DNA of 64,000 nucleotides from assembly GCA_016234745.1 (NCBI GenBank), contig JACRAR010000074.1, positions 124,001-188,000 of the forward strand. Reading direction: 5' to 3'. The translations under genes were made by a program, and so were the position numbers. The DNA is from Betaproteobacteria bacterium (lineage in GTDB: Bacteria; Pseudomonadota; Gammaproteobacteria; Burkholderiales; Rhodocyclaceae). This document shows positions 54,886 to 64,000 of this stretch, piece by piece; position 1 is the stretch's first letter; each line of letters starts with the position of its first letter. The notes below the pieces were generated by a model that saw only the letters and a program-made list of their open reading frames with translations, was not told the origin of the DNA and did no database searches.

Positions 54886-56334
54886 TCAGCCGGCCTTGGC
54901 GCCGGGCAGGCTTGCAAGCTGCTGGGTCAGGGCGTCACTGGTGGATTTCATGGCGCTCAACATGGCATCCAGCGCGGCATACTGGGCGCGATAACGCTGT
55001 TCGGTGAAGGTGAGTTGTTCGCTCAGCCGGGCCTTCCGGGCATCCAGCATCTTGATTTCGCGATTGATTCCATCGGTACGCGCAGCAATCTGCCCGTCGC
55101 CGCTGCCTATCTGATGCTCCAACAGGTCTCTGAGCACGCGCCCGGCAATGGCAATCAACGCTGCAACATCGCCAGGGCTGCTGTCGATGGCACCTTGCAG
55201 CTTGACGGAATCGACCGCCAAGCTGCCGTCTTTCTGGAAACCGACCCCAATCTGGGATAAGGACTTGAAACTGCCTTGGATTCCGGGTGGCGTGGCGGAA
55301 ATCGCATTCTGCAATTGCCTTCCGATCATGCTCACGGCGGCATCGCCCTGCAGGACGGCAGCGGTCTTTGTAGCCGGATCGTAGGCCGATATTGTTTTCA
55401 AGGATGCCGCAAGATCATTGTAGGCTTTCACAAACCCGTCCAACTCCGGCTTGATCCCGCCGGAATCGCGCAAAACCTTGACGCTGTCGACCGAGGAGGT
55501 GCTTGGCTTGAGAAGGTTGAGAGTCACCCCATGGATAACGTCCGTCACCATATTCGAGCTTTTGCTGGCGACGATTCCGTTCACGGTGAGTTGGGCGTTC
55601 TGTGCCGAGACTGTTTCCGCAAGACTTTGTCCGGCATCATTGGCCGGGTCATGGGACAGGAGATCGGACAAAGCCTGATCGCCGGTCACGGAAATCCTGA
55701 GGCTGTTGGCTGCACCCGTAGCCGTGGAACTCAGTACCAGACGATAGGGCTTGGCGCTGCCGTCGTTAATGATGGTGGCAGTCACGCCGGCATTGGCCGC
55801 GTTGATGGCGTCGCGTATCCCGCCCAAGGAATTATTGGTGCCGTCTATATTGACTGTTTTTACACCCGAGTTGTTGCTCGCGAAGGATGCCCCGCTATAT
55901 CTGCCAGCCTGGGAGTCGAATGTGCCATTGGCGATGGTGCCGAAATCGAGATTCAAGCTGCCATTGCCAATGACATCGGTGGTGTTGCTCTGGCCCATTG
56001 TCGCAAGCGATTGTCCTTGAGCCAGCTTGTCGACTCGCACCGAGTAAGTGCCTGTGGCGGCGTTGCTCAAAGCCGTGGCGGTGAAGACTGAGGTATCCGA
56101 GGGAACAGCCTTGATCGCCTGAAAGCGGGCCGTGTTGGTCAGGCCTTTCGTTGCGCTCTGCAGTGCAGCCAGCCCACCCTTTAGCGTGCCAATGGCGGTC
56201 AGTTTGGCGGTATAAGTCGCCTTCTTTGCGGTGATCTTGTTGATCGGCTGCTGTTCAATCGCCATCAACTGGCTGACGATCGAATTGACATCCAATCCGG
56301 ATCCGCCGATCCCTGAAGCCGTTATCGTAGCCAT
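54886..56334 (-). CDS. fliD: Flagellar filament capping protein FliD (HAP2)
   Basis: 482 residues from the ATG at 56334, which follows GAGGAAG. The N-terminal FliD domain (TASGIGGSGLDVNSIVSQLMAIEQQPINKITAKKATYTAKLTAIGTLKGGLAALQ) and the C-terminal coiled coil (DGINREIKMLDARKARLSEQLTFTEQRYRAQYAALDAMLSAMKSTSDALTQQL) are diagnostic. FliD caps the growing filament and chaperones flagellin insertion. No flagellin gene is in the window; it would be expected upstream or elsewhere. Confidence 0.95.
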   Translation of the reverse strand: MATITASGIGGSGLDVNSIVSQLMAIEQQPINKITAKKATYTAKLTAIGTLKGGLAALQSATKGLTNTARFQAIKAVPSDTSVFTATALSNAATGTYSVRVDKLAQGQSLATMGQSNTTDVIGNGSLNLDFGTIANGTFDSQAGRYSGASFASNNSGVKTVNIDGTNNSLGGIRDAINAANAGVTATIINDGSAKPYRLVLSSTATGAANSLRISVTGDQALSDLLSHDPANDAGQSLAETVSAQNAQLTVNGIVASKSSNMVTDVIHGVTLNLLKPSTSSVDSVKVLRDSGGIKPELDGFVKAYNDLAASLKTISAYDPATKTAAVLQGDAAVSMIGRQLQNAISATPPGIQGSFKSLSQIGVGFQKDGSLAVDSVKLQGAIDSSPGDVAALIAIAGRVLRDLLEHQIGSGDGQIAARTDGINREIKMLDARKARLSEQLTFTEQRYRAQYAALDAMLSAMKSTSDALTQQLASLPGAKAG

Positions 56335-56352
56335 ATCTTCCTCAAAGCAACC

Positions 56353-56389
56353 TTGCCGTACCAAATGTCTGTTCCTTGTATTACGGCAA
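56353..56389 (-). promoter_or_regulatory. Inverted repeat in the fliD leader
   Basis: TTGCCGTA and TACGGCAA form a perfect 8 bp inverted repeat around 21 bases, 19 bp upstream of the fliD ATG. On the minus strand the arm includes GCCGTAAT, a partial match to the sigma-28 -10 box, but no TAAA at the proper distance. It may be a leader hairpin or operator. Confidence 0.4.
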
Positions 56390-56407
56390 AAAAGAGGAAA
56401 AGATGAA

Positions 56408-57088
56408 TCAGAGCAAGTCGCTGAAATCCGTTATCGCCGCATAGCTGCCTGTATTTTTTGGTGGCTGGCAGGTATCGGGCCGGCGTACCGCAATCAGTTG
56501 GGAAATGCCGTAAGTCCTCGCCGAATCGAGCACAGTCAAGTTGTCGTCCACCAACAGCGTGGAAGCCGGATTAAATGGAATTTGTGTCCGCAAACGTTCC
56601 CAAAAAACCGGGTCCTCCTTGGGCAAGCCGATTTCATGCGAACTCACCAGGTCGTCGAAATAACCGCGCAAGCCGGTGCGGCCCATCTTCAGCGTGAGGC
56701 TTTTATGATGGGCGTTGGTAACCAGAATGACGCGCTTGCCCGCGGCACGGATCGCCACGAGAAAATCGACGACGTGTGGATGGATTGCGATCAAATGCGC
56801 CACTTCTTCCTTGAGGCGCATGATGTCGAGCTCCAGCTCGGTTTCCCAGAAATCGACCGAATACCAGTCGAGCGTACCGGCGCGGGCATGATAGCGCGCC
56901 CGCAATTCGTCGCGCGCCGCTTCCCGTGACAGGCCCCGCGCCTCGGCATAACGCAGCGGCACATGCTCCTGCCAGAAATGGTTGTCGAAATTGAGATCGA
57001 GCAAGGTGCCGTCCAGATCGAGCAGCACACAGTCAATCAGTTGCCAGTCGGGCTTGGGGCGGGTTAGGGACACTCGATCTTGTTTCAA
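56408..57088 (-). CDS. yrfG: HAD-family nucleotidase, YrfG-like
   Basis: 226 residues with TTG at 57088 as the first possible start, overlapping the stop of the CoA-ligase gene; a GTG five codons in is an alternative. The HAD motifs are LLDLDGTLLDLNFD (nucleophile Asp), VILVTNAHHKSL, and SSHEIGLPKEDPVFWERL with LLVDDN. E. coli YrfG dephosphorylates GMP and IMP; the NFDNHFWQEHVP stretch is characteristic of that group. Confidence 0.87.
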   Translation of the reverse strand: MKQDRVSLTRPKPDWQLIDCVLLDLDGTLLDLNFDNHFWQEHVPLRYAEARGLSREAARDELRARYHARAGTLDWYSVDFWETELELDIMRLKEEVAHLIAIHPHVVDFLVAIRAAGKRVILVTNAHHKSLTLKMGRTGLRGYFDDLVSSHEIGLPKEDPVFWERLRTQIPFNPASTLLVDDNLTVLDSARTYGISQLIAVRRPDTCQPPKNTGSYAAITDFSDLL

Positions 57089-58596
57089 CTGAACTGGTCG
57101 CGCAGCAGATTCTTTTGCACTTTCCCCATGGTGTTGCGCGGCAGGTCATCGACCAGGAACACCCGCTTGGGTATCTTGAAATTGGCCAGTTCGCCCTTCA
57201 GCGCCTGGATAATGGCTGATTCGCTCAACGCCGCACCGGCTGCATCCTTGCGCCGCACCACCACGGCCTGGACGGCTTCGCCGAAATCGGGGTGCGGCAA
57301 GCCGATCACCGCCGATTCGGCGACTCCGGGCAAGGCGTCGATGACTTCTTCGATCTCTTTCGGGTAGACATTGAGGCCGCCGCTGATGATCAGGTCCTTG
57401 GAACGGCCGACGATGCTGAGATAGCCGTCGGCATCGAATCTGCCCATGTCGCCCGTCTTGAAGAAACCCTCGGCCGTGAATTCCTCCTTGGTTTTGTCCG
57501 GCATCCGCCAGTAACCCATAAAAACATTCTCTCCCTTGACCAGGATCTGGCCGACCTCGCCGTTCGGCAATGACTGGCCGGCCGCATCTGTGACACGAAT
57601 CTGCATCCCCGGCAAGGGAAAGCCCACAGTGCCGCCGCGCCGTTCGCCGGCGTATGGATTGGAACTGAACATGCCGCCTTCGGTCATGCCATAGCGTTCC
57701 AGGATGGTGTGACCGACGCGTTCGCGAAATTCCTCGAAGGTTTCCCTGAGCAGCGGCGCGGAGCCTGAAACGAACAAACGAACCTGTCCGCAAACTGCGC
57801 GGGTGAAATCCGGTTCGCCCAGCAGGCGCACGTAATACGTTGGCACGCCCATGAACACCGTGGCTTGCGGCAGCAATTTCACGGCGCGCCGGGCGTCGAA
57901 CTTCGGCTCGAACAGCATCGCCGAACCGTTCAGCAGCGCGCAGTGACAGGCGATGAACAAGCCATGCACATGAAAGATCGGCAGCATGTGCAGCAGCACA
58001 TCGCCGGACTTGAATTGCCAGTAGGCATGCAACACCGTGGCGTTGTGGGCGAGGTTGCGATGGGAAAGCATGGCTCCCTTGGAACGACCGGTGGTTCCCG
58101 AGGTATACAGGATGGCGGCGAGGTCGTCACCCTTTCTCGGCACGCTGGCGAAATCATCGGCAAACGGCGTGGCGGCCTCGATCAGCGACCCTTGGCCGGC
58201 ATCATCCAGGACCAGCACATGCGGCACGCCGGCCTGCAGCGCCAGTTCATCGGCCAGCGCCCGATTTTGCGGTCTGCAGACGAACAGGCCGGGCTCAGCA
58301 TCTTTGAGGAAGTAGTCGATCTCGTGGCGCTGATAGGCCGGGTTCAGGGGCAGAAAAACCATCCCGGCGCGCAACGTGGCCAGGTACAGCACCAAGGCCT
58401 CCGGCGTTTTTTCCACCTGCGCCGCAACGCGGTCGCCAGGCTTCAGGCCGAGCGCAACAAGCAGATGGGCGATGCGAGCGGAGGCCTGGTCGACGTCGGC
58501 GTAGGTCCAGGCGCGACCGTCAGGAAGAATCATGCAGGGCGCTCTGGCATCCTTGGGAAAGCGGGATGAAAGTACGGCATAGAGGTTTGCGTTCAT
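57085..58596 (-). CDS. Malonyl-CoA synthetase-like acyl-CoA ligase
   Basis: 503 residues of the ANL superfamily. The ATP-binding motif is AAILYTSGTTGRSKGAMLSHRNLAHN, later GTVGFPLPGMQIRV, TGDMGRFDADGYLSIVGRSKDLIISGG, and the catalytic lysine in LPRNTMGKVQKNLLRD. The N-terminal KPGDRVAAQVEKTPEALVLYLATLRAGMVFLPLNPAY matches malonyl-CoA synthetases (MatB). It should activate malonate or a similar short diacid to the CoA thioester. It is upstream of the HAD gene with a 4 bp overlap. Confidence 0.85.
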   Translation of the reverse strand: MNANLYAVLSSRFPKDARAPCMILPDGRAWTYADVDQASARIAHLLVALGLKPGDRVAAQVEKTPEALVLYLATLRAGMVFLPLNPAYQRHEIDYFLKDAEPGLFVCRPQNRALADELALQAGVPHVLVLDDAGQGSLIEAATPFADDFASVPRKGDDLAAILYTSGTTGRSKGAMLSHRNLAHNATVLHAYWQFKSGDVLLHMLPIFHVHGLFIACHCALLNGSAMLFEPKFDARRAVKLLPQATVFMGVPTYYVRLLGEPDFTRAVCGQVRLFVSGSAPLLRETFEEFRERVGHTILERYGMTEGGMFSSNPYAGERRGGTVGFPLPGMQIRVTDAAGQSLPNGEVGQILVKGENVFMGYWRMPDKTKEEFTAEGFFKTGDMGRFDADGYLSIVGRSKDLIISGGLNVYPKEIEEVIDALPGVAESAVIGLPHPDFGEAVQAVVVRRKDAAGAALSESAIIQALKGELANFKIPKRVFLVDDLPRNTMGKVQKNLLRDQFS

Positions 58597-58759
58597 TTGG
58601 TTTATGGCGCTTGGCCTGGTTGCATCGGGTTCATTTTAACCAAGGACAGCGCACAAGAATTACCCTGCGACTGCCAGAACACCGAGATAAATACACCGCA
58701 AAGGAGGAACGAACATTTATCATGATTCCTCGAACCACCGTTTCGAGCAGAGAATTTCC

Positions 58760-59683
58760 ATGGAAGAGTCAACCAAGCTGGCTCCGTCGCTGAAACCCTA
58801 CGTCTGGCTGTCGATTGCGACGGCAATCGCAACCATCCTGTTGAAGGGCGTGGCATGGCGACTGACCGGGTCGGTCGGGTTGTTGTCGGATGCTATCGAA
58901 TCCTTCGTAAACCTCGCCGGAGCGCTGATGGCACTGTGGATGATCACCCTGGCGGAACTTCCCGCGGACGATGATCATGCCCACGGACACGGCAAGGCCG
59001 AGTATTTTTCCAGTGCTTTCGAGGGCTTCCTGATCCTGTTGGCGGCTTTCAGCATCGGCTATACCTCGATCGAACGCCTGTTCAATCCCCGGCCGCTCGA
59101 AGCGATTGGCTTCGGCTTGGTGGTATCCGCAGTGGCCTCCATACTCAATCTGGCCACGGCTCGCATTTTGCTGGCGACAGGACGCAAACACGGTTCAATT
59201 ACACTTGAAGCCGATGCGCATCACCTGATGACCGATGTCTGGACGTCGGTGGGTGTCATTGGGGGTGTCGGGCTGGTCTGGTTTACGGGCTGGTTATGGC
59301 TCGATCCGGCAGTTGCCCTGATTGTTGCGGCAAACATCGTCTGGACCGGCTGGCAATTGATGCGGCGTTCCGCTGACGGCCTCATGGATGCCTCATTGCC
59401 GGCTGAAAAGCTTGAACAAATCGAGACGCTGTTGGTCAAGTATCGCCGCGAGGGCATCGATTTTCATGCGCTTCGCACCCGCCAGGCCGGCAACCGCACA
59501 TTCGTCATCCTGCACGTTCTGGTGCCGGGAGATTGGACGGTGAAACGGGGACATGACTGGGCAGAGCGGATCGAGGCGGATATTCGCGGTGCTTTGCCGC
59601 GTGCGCATATCACCACCCATCTGGAACCTCTGGAAGATCCCGTGTCCATGATCGATCAAGAACTCGATCGATCATTGTTTTGA
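58760..59683 (+). CDS. Cation diffusion facilitator (CDF) transporter
   Basis: 307 residues with six membrane helices and a cytosolic C-terminal domain. Metal-site helices are [21 protein letters not shown] and [18 protein letters not shown]; a His-rich loop ([16 protein letters not shown]) links helices two and three. The DxxxS/HxxxD combination occurs in Fe/Mn-type members; the metal is not certain. It exports divalent metal using the proton gradient. The P-type ATPase follows 10 bp downstream, making a cation-efflux pair. Confidence 0.9.
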   Translation: MEESTKLAPSLKPYVWLSIATAIATILLKGVAWRLTGSVGLLSDAIESFVNLAGALMALWMITLAELPADDDHAHGHGKAEYFSSAFEGFLILLAAFSIGYTSIERLFNPRPLEAIGFGLVVSAVASILNLATARILLATGRKHGSITLEADAHHLMTDVWTSVGVIGGVGLVWFTGWLWLDPAVALIVAANIVWTGWQLMRRSADGLMDASLPAEKLEQIETLLVKYRREGIDFHALRTRQAGNRTFVILHVLVPGDWTVKRGHDWAERIEADIRGALPRAHITTHLEPLEDPVSMIDQELDRSLF

Positions 59684-59693
59684 GCGCAACTAA

Positions 59694-62396
59694 GTGAGCG
59701 AAAAAATGGCTGTGCCCAACTGGCATGCGGAACACTTGCAAGATATCGCGGCAAGCTTGAATGTCGATATGCTGCACGGTCTGAATGAGGACGAAGCTGC
59801 GGCAAGGCTGAAGAAACATGGGCCGAACCGCCCCAGTGTGCGGCCGGGGCCGAGCCTGTTGGCGCGTTTTGTCTCGCAACTGACCCAACCGCTGGTCCTG
59901 GTGCTGATCGCCGCGGGCACCGTCACGCTGTTTCTGCAGGAGTGGATCGATGCCGGCGTGATCTTCGGCGTGGTGCTGGTCAACGCGGTCATCGGCTTCA
60001 TTCAGGAAGGCAAGGCGGAGGCGGCATTGGCGGCATTGGCAAGGGCAGTCGCGGCGGAGGCGACGGTATTGCGAGAGTCCTCCCATCGCAAGCTCGATGC
60101 CAATGACCTGGTGCCCGGTGACGTGGTCATATTGTCTGCCGGGGACAAGGTACCCGCCGACTTGCGCCTGTTCGCCGTCAAGGAAATGCGCACCGCCGAA
60201 GCGGCGCTAACCGGCGAGTCGGCGCCGGTAGACAAGCATGGTGAGCCTCTGGCAGCTGACACGTCGCTCGCTGACCGGCGCAACATGGCCTATGCCGGCA
60301 CGCTGGTGGTCGGCGGACAAGGCAGCGGAGTCGTGGTCGCCACAGGGGATGCCACGGAAACCGGGCGGATTGCCGGCCTGATTGCGCAGGCGCCGGATCT
60401 GACAACGCCACTGACGCGCAAGCTCGCCGAATTCACCCGGTACCTGTTGGTGGCGATCCTGGTTCTTGCCGGGCTGACTTTTGCCGTCGGCGTATGGCGT
60501 GGCGAATCGGTCATCGACATGTTCATGGCAGCGGTTGCGCTTGCCGTCGGCGCGATTCCAGAGGGCTTGCCGGCGGCCATGACCGTCACGCTGGCAATCG
60601 GTGTCGCACGCATGGCCAAGCGCAGGGCCATCATACGCAAGCTGCCCGCGGTCGAGACGCTGGGCGGCACCACCGTCATCTGCTCCGACAAGACTGGAAC
60701 GCTCACCGAAAATGCCATGACCGTGCGCGAGATATGGGCAGGCGGCACAGCGTTTGTTGTTCACGGGAATGGCTACACGCCGGGCGGCAAGATCGCGTCG
60801 GACGGTACGCCGGCAGCTGTGGCAGGCGCCTTGCTGGAGACCCTGCTGGGCGGTTTGCTCTGCAACGATGCCCGCCTGGTGCAAGAGGGTGATCTATGGA
60901 CGGTGGTCGGCGATCCCACCGAGGGCGCGCTCCTGGTCGCAGCGGGCAAGGGTGATCTGGATAGCGGCAAGCTGAGAGCGAATTTCCCACGCCTCGATGA
61001 ACTGCCCTTCGACTCGGCGCGGCAATACATGGCGACGCTGCACGAGATCGAGGGAACGCGCGCGGTCTACCTGAAGGGTGCCATGGAGAAACTCTTGCCT
61101 ACCTGCGCAAGCATGCTGGATAGCCAGGGCCGGGAAGTCGCGCTTGATCTGGCAGCGGTCCAGGTGGCGGCGCTGCGCATGACGGAAGCGGGACTGCGTG
61201 TGCTGGCCGTGTCACGCGCAGCGCTTGACCCTGGGCAGCGGCTCGAACCTGAGCGCATCGGCAGCGTTTTCCTTGGCTTGATCGGGATGATCGATCCACC
61301 CCGGCCGCACGCCATTGCCGCCGTACGTACCTGTCATGCAGCGGGCATTCGGGTGAAGATGATCACCGGCGACCACCCCGGCACGGCCCTTGCCATCGCC
61401 CGCCAGCTCGGCATCGTCGGAGATGCCGGGAATGCGCTGACGGGGAGTGATCTGGCCAGGCTCGATGATGCCGCATTGCGCAAGGCGGCGGCAGAAGCGG
61501 ATGTGTTCGCCCGTGTCGCACCGGAGCAGAAGCTGCGGCTGGTGAAAGCCTTGCAGGCCAATGGCGAAGTGGTGGCAATGACCGGCGACGGCGTCAACGA
61601 TGCCCCGGCCCTCAAGCAGGCAGATATCGGCATCGCCATGGGCCGGGGCGGCACCGAAGTCGCCAAGGAGGCAGCGGCCATGGTGCTCACCGACGACAAT
61701 TTCGCCACCATCGAGGCAGCGATCGAAGAGGGGCGCGGTATTTATGGCAACCTCGTCAAGTTCATCGCGTGGACCATCCCCACCAACGCCGGCGAGGGTT
61801 TGGTGATTCTCGCCGCCGTCTTTGCCGGCACGACACTGCCGATCACGCCACTGCAGATTCTCTGGATCAACATGACCACGGCGGTCCTGCTCGGCATGAT
61901 GCTGGCCTTCGAGCCCGCCGAGGAGGGCGTCATGCTATGTCCGCCACGAATGCCCGCCGCGCCTATTCTCGACAGTGCTCTGATCCAGCGCTGTCTGCTG
62001 GTCAGCGTACTGCTCCTGGCTGGCTCCTTCGGTCTGTTCGAACTGGCGCTCTATCGGGGGCAGTCGCTGGCTGAAGCGCGGACCATCGCTGCCAACGTCT
62101 TTGTGCTGGTCGAAACTTCCTACCTGTTCAATTGCCGATCGCTTGTGCGTCCATTCTGGACGATGCATCTGTTTTCCAATCCGTGGGTATGGGTCGGCAG
62201 TGGCGCGATGCTGGCGTTGCAGATGATCTTCACTTACATGCCGGCTTTCAATCGTGTTTTCCAGACCGCGCCCATCGGCATTTCCGACTGGTGCGCGATC
62301 GTCGCCATTGCCGCACTGTGCGCAGCGATCGTCGAGATGGAAAAATGGTGGCATTCGTCCCGGGCCGGTAGACAAATTAAAGTCGGAACATCGTGA
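59694..62396 (+). CDS. Cation-transporting P-type ATPase, CtpF-like (P2 type)
   Basis: 900 residues from GTG at 59694, or 896 from the ATG at 59706. Order: N-terminal cation-ATPase domain, two helices, A domain (ALTGESAPVDKHG), helix four with IPEGLP, phosphorylation site DKTGTLTENAMT (D332), nucleotide domain, GDGVNDAPALKQADIGIAMG, and six C-terminal helices including LQILWINMTTAVLLGMMLAFEP. That last motif matches mycobacterial CtpF rather than SERCA-type pumps, so Ca2+ or another cation is possible. It follows the CDF gene. Confidence 0.93.
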   Translation: MSEKMAVPNWHAEHLQDIAASLNVDMLHGLNEDEAAARLKKHGPNRPSVRPGPSLLARFVSQLTQPLVLVLIAAGTVTLFLQEWIDAGVIFGVVLVNAVIGFIQEGKAEAALAALARAVAAEATVLRESSHRKLDANDLVPGDVVILSAGDKVPADLRLFAVKEMRTAEAALTGESAPVDKHGEPLAADTSLADRRNMAYAGTLVVGGQGSGVVVATGDATETGRIAGLIAQAPDLTTPLTRKLAEFTRYLLVAILVLAGLTFAVGVWRGESVIDMFMAAVALAVGAIPEGLPAAMTVTLAIGVARMAKRRAIIRKLPAVETLGGTTVICSDKTGTLTENAMTVREIWAGGTAFVVHGNGYTPGGKIASDGTPAAVAGALLETLLGGLLCNDARLVQEGDLWTVVGDPTEGALLVAAGKGDLDSGKLRANFPRLDELPFDSARQYMATLHEIEGTRAVYLKGAMEKLLPTCASMLDSQGREVALDLAAVQVAALRMTEAGLRVLAVSRAALDPGQRLEPERIGSVFLGLIGMIDPPRPHAIAAVRTCHAAGIRVKMITGDHPGTALAIARQLGIVGDAGNALTGSDLARLDDAALRKAAAEADVFARVAPEQKLRLVKALQANGEVVAMTGDGVNDAPALKQADIGIAMGRGGTEVAKEAAAMVLTDDNFATIEAAIEEGRGIYGNLVKFIAWTIPTNAGEGLVILAAVFAGTTLPITPLQILWINMTTAVLLGMMLAFEPAEEGVMLCPPRMPAAPILDSALIQRCLLVSVLLLAGSFGLFELALYRGQSLAEARTIAANVFVLVETSYLFNCRSLVRPFWTMHLFSNPWVWVGSGAMLALQMIFTYMPAFNRVFQTAPIGISDWCAIVAIAALCAAIVEMEKWWHSSRAGRQIKVGTS

Positions 62397-62487
62397 TGCG
62401 GGTATGGGCCTGCGGCGCCTCCGTGAGGTGGCAGGGATGAAATGTTAAAGTAGCTACCTTGAGTACAGTTTGCTGGAGCAATGAACC

Positions 62488-63009
62488 ATGAACCAATTCG
62501 TTAAATCACTGGAGTCCCTGATTTTTGCCAGCCGATGGCTTCAGGCTCCTCTCTATCTTGGCTTGATTGTCGCCCAAGGCGTCTATGTGTATCAGTTCAT
62601 GCTGGAGCTGATCCATTTGGTGACCAAGATCGGCAGCCTCGGCGAAACCGAAATCATGCTGATCGTGCTGGGGCTGATCGATGTCGTGATGATCGCGAAT
62701 CTCCTGATCATGGTCATCGTCGGCGGCTACGAAACCTTTGTCTCCCGCCTTGATCTGGAAAACCATCCCGATCAGCCGGAATGGCTCTCGCACGTCAATG
62801 CGAGCGTACTCAAGGTCAAGCTGGCCATGGCGCTGATCGGCATCTCCTCCATCGATCTGTTGCGAACATTCATCAACGCGGGACAACTGGAGGACCGGGT
62901 CATATTCTGGCGCGTCACCATTCATGTCACGTTCCTTATTTCGGCGCTGGCGCTGGCCTATACCGACAAGGTCATGATGAGCGCTACGGCCATGCAAGGC
63001 AAACATTGA
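62488..63009 (+). CDS. yqhA: UPF0114 family membrane protein YqhA
   Basis: 173 residues with four hydrophobic segments. The start [37 protein letters not shown] and the central [26 protein letters not shown] are diagnostic for YqhA (TIGR00645). Function is unknown. The ATG follows GGAG. It lies about 90 bp after the ATPase gene, perhaps on its own promoter. Confidence 0.93.
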   Translation: MNQFVKSLESLIFASRWLQAPLYLGLIVAQGVYVYQFMLELIHLVTKIGSLGETEIMLIVLGLIDVVMIANLLIMVIVGGYETFVSRLDLENHPDQPEWLSHVNASVLKVKLAMALIGISSIDLLRTFINAGQLEDRVIFWRVTIHVTFLISALALAYTDKVMMSATAMQGKH

Positions 63010-63013
63010 GCGT

Positions 63014-63331
63014 TTGCTCGCGCAGGCTGTGCGTATCAAGGCAACATCTGCCAAGGCGGCCAAGCGCGTCGACGTGCGCACCGTGGCGCAAGCTTTTGGC
63101 GCACACCCGACGGACATCGGTACGGGCAGGGATACCAACCCGTTCTCCCTCTGGCAATTGCGCGGCGAACTCGAACGCCTGCTTCAATCGACCGGCGGCC
63201 GGTCGGCGCTGCCGACCGAACTGCCGCTCCATCCTTCGCCGGCCCAGGTGGCTGCAGTCATGTTGCACATGGCGGTGTAGTGGTTCAGCACCAACGAAAT
63301 CACCAGTGCGCTGCAACGCGAAAAACAATGA
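63014..63331 (+). pseudogene. Degenerate-looking small frame with in-frame amber codon
   Basis: A frame beginning nominally with TTG at 63014 gives RVDVRTVAQAFGAHPTDIGTGRD and then SLWQLRGELERLLQSTGG. It ends at TAG (63278-63280), but the frame continues for 16 plausible codons (WFSTNEITSALQREKQ) to TGA at 63331. The frame is also open upstream of the TTG into yqhA. I do not recognise the family; the stop followed by more protein-like sequence suggests a decayed gene or a fragment at an insertion boundary. Confidence 0.35.
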
Positions 63332-63367
63332 AGATTCCTTGTTCAAATTATCAAAAGGCGGGGTTAA

Positions 63368-64000
63368 GTGGCTAAGGCGGTCTTAACTACAAAGATCGGG
63401 TCCGTCTATGACGATCTGCCTGAAGAACGTTATCACTTTCCTCGCACGTATCTTCGACAAGCCCAAGCTGCTTTGGGAGATTGGATTATCTATTACGAAC
63501 CACGACGTATCAGCAGCGATCCCGGAAGTCGAGGTGGACGACAAGTATATTTTGCCGCGGCTCGTCTGACACAAATTCAGCCGGATCAGAACCGGCCAGG
63601 CTATTACTACGCATTCGTAGCTGATTACTTGGATTTTGACAGGCCGGTACCCTTCAAGGAAGGCGAACATTATTACGAGAGCAAGCTGCGACGAGACGAT
63701 GGGGAAACTAGCAAAGGCGCATTTGGACGGGCAGTCAGATCCATCAGCGATAATGAATACGATCAGATCCTGAAAGCGGGGTTCGCTCGTATTCTTTCAA
63801 CAGAAGCGAAATCCGATGGTGAGGTGACGCAGGACGTTGTTGAAGAATTGACGGCTACTTACGAACGACCAATCATCAAACAAGTAATCGCTCGTCCCTT
63901 TCGAGATGCTGCGTTCGCCTGCGCAGTGAAGACGGCGTATGACAATACCTGCGCCATTACAGGCCTCAAGATCATCAACGGGGGTGGACGTTCTGAAGCG
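63368..64000 (+). CDS. HNH endonuclease-like protein, 5' part
   Basis: The frame starts at GTG (63368), directly after a stop codon and behind AAGGCGGGG, and runs off the window with 211 residues seen. The N-terminal SVYDDLPEERYHFPRTYLRQ and the C-terminal RPFRDAAFACAVKTAYDNTC followed by AITGL are typical of restriction-type HNH endonucleases; the HNH histidines would lie beyond the edge. The TC-x-ITG piece is the first zinc-knuckle-like Cys. G+C is clearly lower than in the preceding 63 kb, as expected of a horizontally acquired defence gene. Confidence 0.75.
   Translation, partial: MAKAVLTTKIGSVYDDLPEERYHFPRTYLRQAQAALGDWIIYYEPRRISSDPGSRGGRQVYFAAARLTQIQPDQNRPGYYYAFVADYLDFDRPVPFKEGEHYYESKLRRDDGETSKGAFGRAVRSISDNEYDQILKAGFARILSTEAKSDGEVTQDVVEELTATYERPIIKQVIARPFRDAAFACAVKTAYDNTCAITGLKIINGGGRSEA

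Overview
The window is a G+C-rich, densely coded chromosomal segment of a Gram-negative betaproteobacterium. The gene orders support this: a zapB-like gene, zapA, 6S RNA and an EVE-domain gene in a row; uppP-yqiA-RNase II-tonB-aroE-mtgA; and pcm-rhodanese-tolC next to waaA and waaC. A Rhodocyclales-like facultative denitrifier is my best guess, because of the oxygen-independent ubiquinone genes ubiU, ubiV and ubiT beside a bacteriohemerythrin. No species can be named from sequence alone. No tRNA, rRNA, insertion sequence, prophage or CRISPR array was seen.

Layout. 1-1855: end of an acyltransferase gene, an AhpD-like peroxidase and a small unknown gene. 1985-4222: division genes, 6S RNA with its terminator, an EVE gene, two tiny coupled reading frames and a TSUP exporter. 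4219-11443 (minus strand): one long colinear run of bacteriohemerythrin, ubiU, ubiV, ubiT, VanZ-like, MazG-like, ferredoxin, hydrolase and a NodI/NodJ-type exporter. 11661-14430: thiD, thiE, hemL. 14434-16642 (minus): a PstS-like binding protein followed by a membrane diguanylate cyclase. 16833-26336: a peptide ABC importer operon with two paralogous binding proteins and an exported M3 peptidase. 26371-32960 (minus): a TonB-dependent receptor and a tonB-exbB-exbD-exbD-TPR unit. 33237-39255 (minus): the envelope/RNase run from uppP to mtgA. 39336-41793: two tandem HD-GYP genes. 41756-44857 (minus): a Cys-cluster protein, an HD-domain protein and thiC. 45008-49035: a carbonic anhydrase fusion, then pcm-rhodanese-tolC. 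49049-53114: LPS core genes and a sugar epimerase. 53232-56334: a small exported protein and flaG/fliD flagellar genes. 56408-58596: a nucleotidase-like HAD and a malonyl-CoA synthetase-like enzyme. 58760-63009: a CDF transporter, a CtpF-like P-type ATPase and YqhA. 63014-64000: a degenerate-looking frame, then an HNH endonuclease cut by the window end in visibly lower-G+C DNA.

Themes. Peptide or ligand capture at the outer membrane (receptor plus dedicated TonB motor) lies beside inner-membrane peptide import and an exported peptidase, so 16.8-33.0 kb reads as one nutrient-acquisition region. Cyclic-di-GMP turnover appears as one synthase paired with a periplasmic binding protein and two HD-GYP proteins. 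No wholly new system is clear. The best candidates for something undescribed are the binding-protein/cyclase pair, the coupled mini-ORFs at 3283-3425, the adhesin-E-like/carbonic anhydrase fusion, and the possible start of a defence or mobile region at the right edge.
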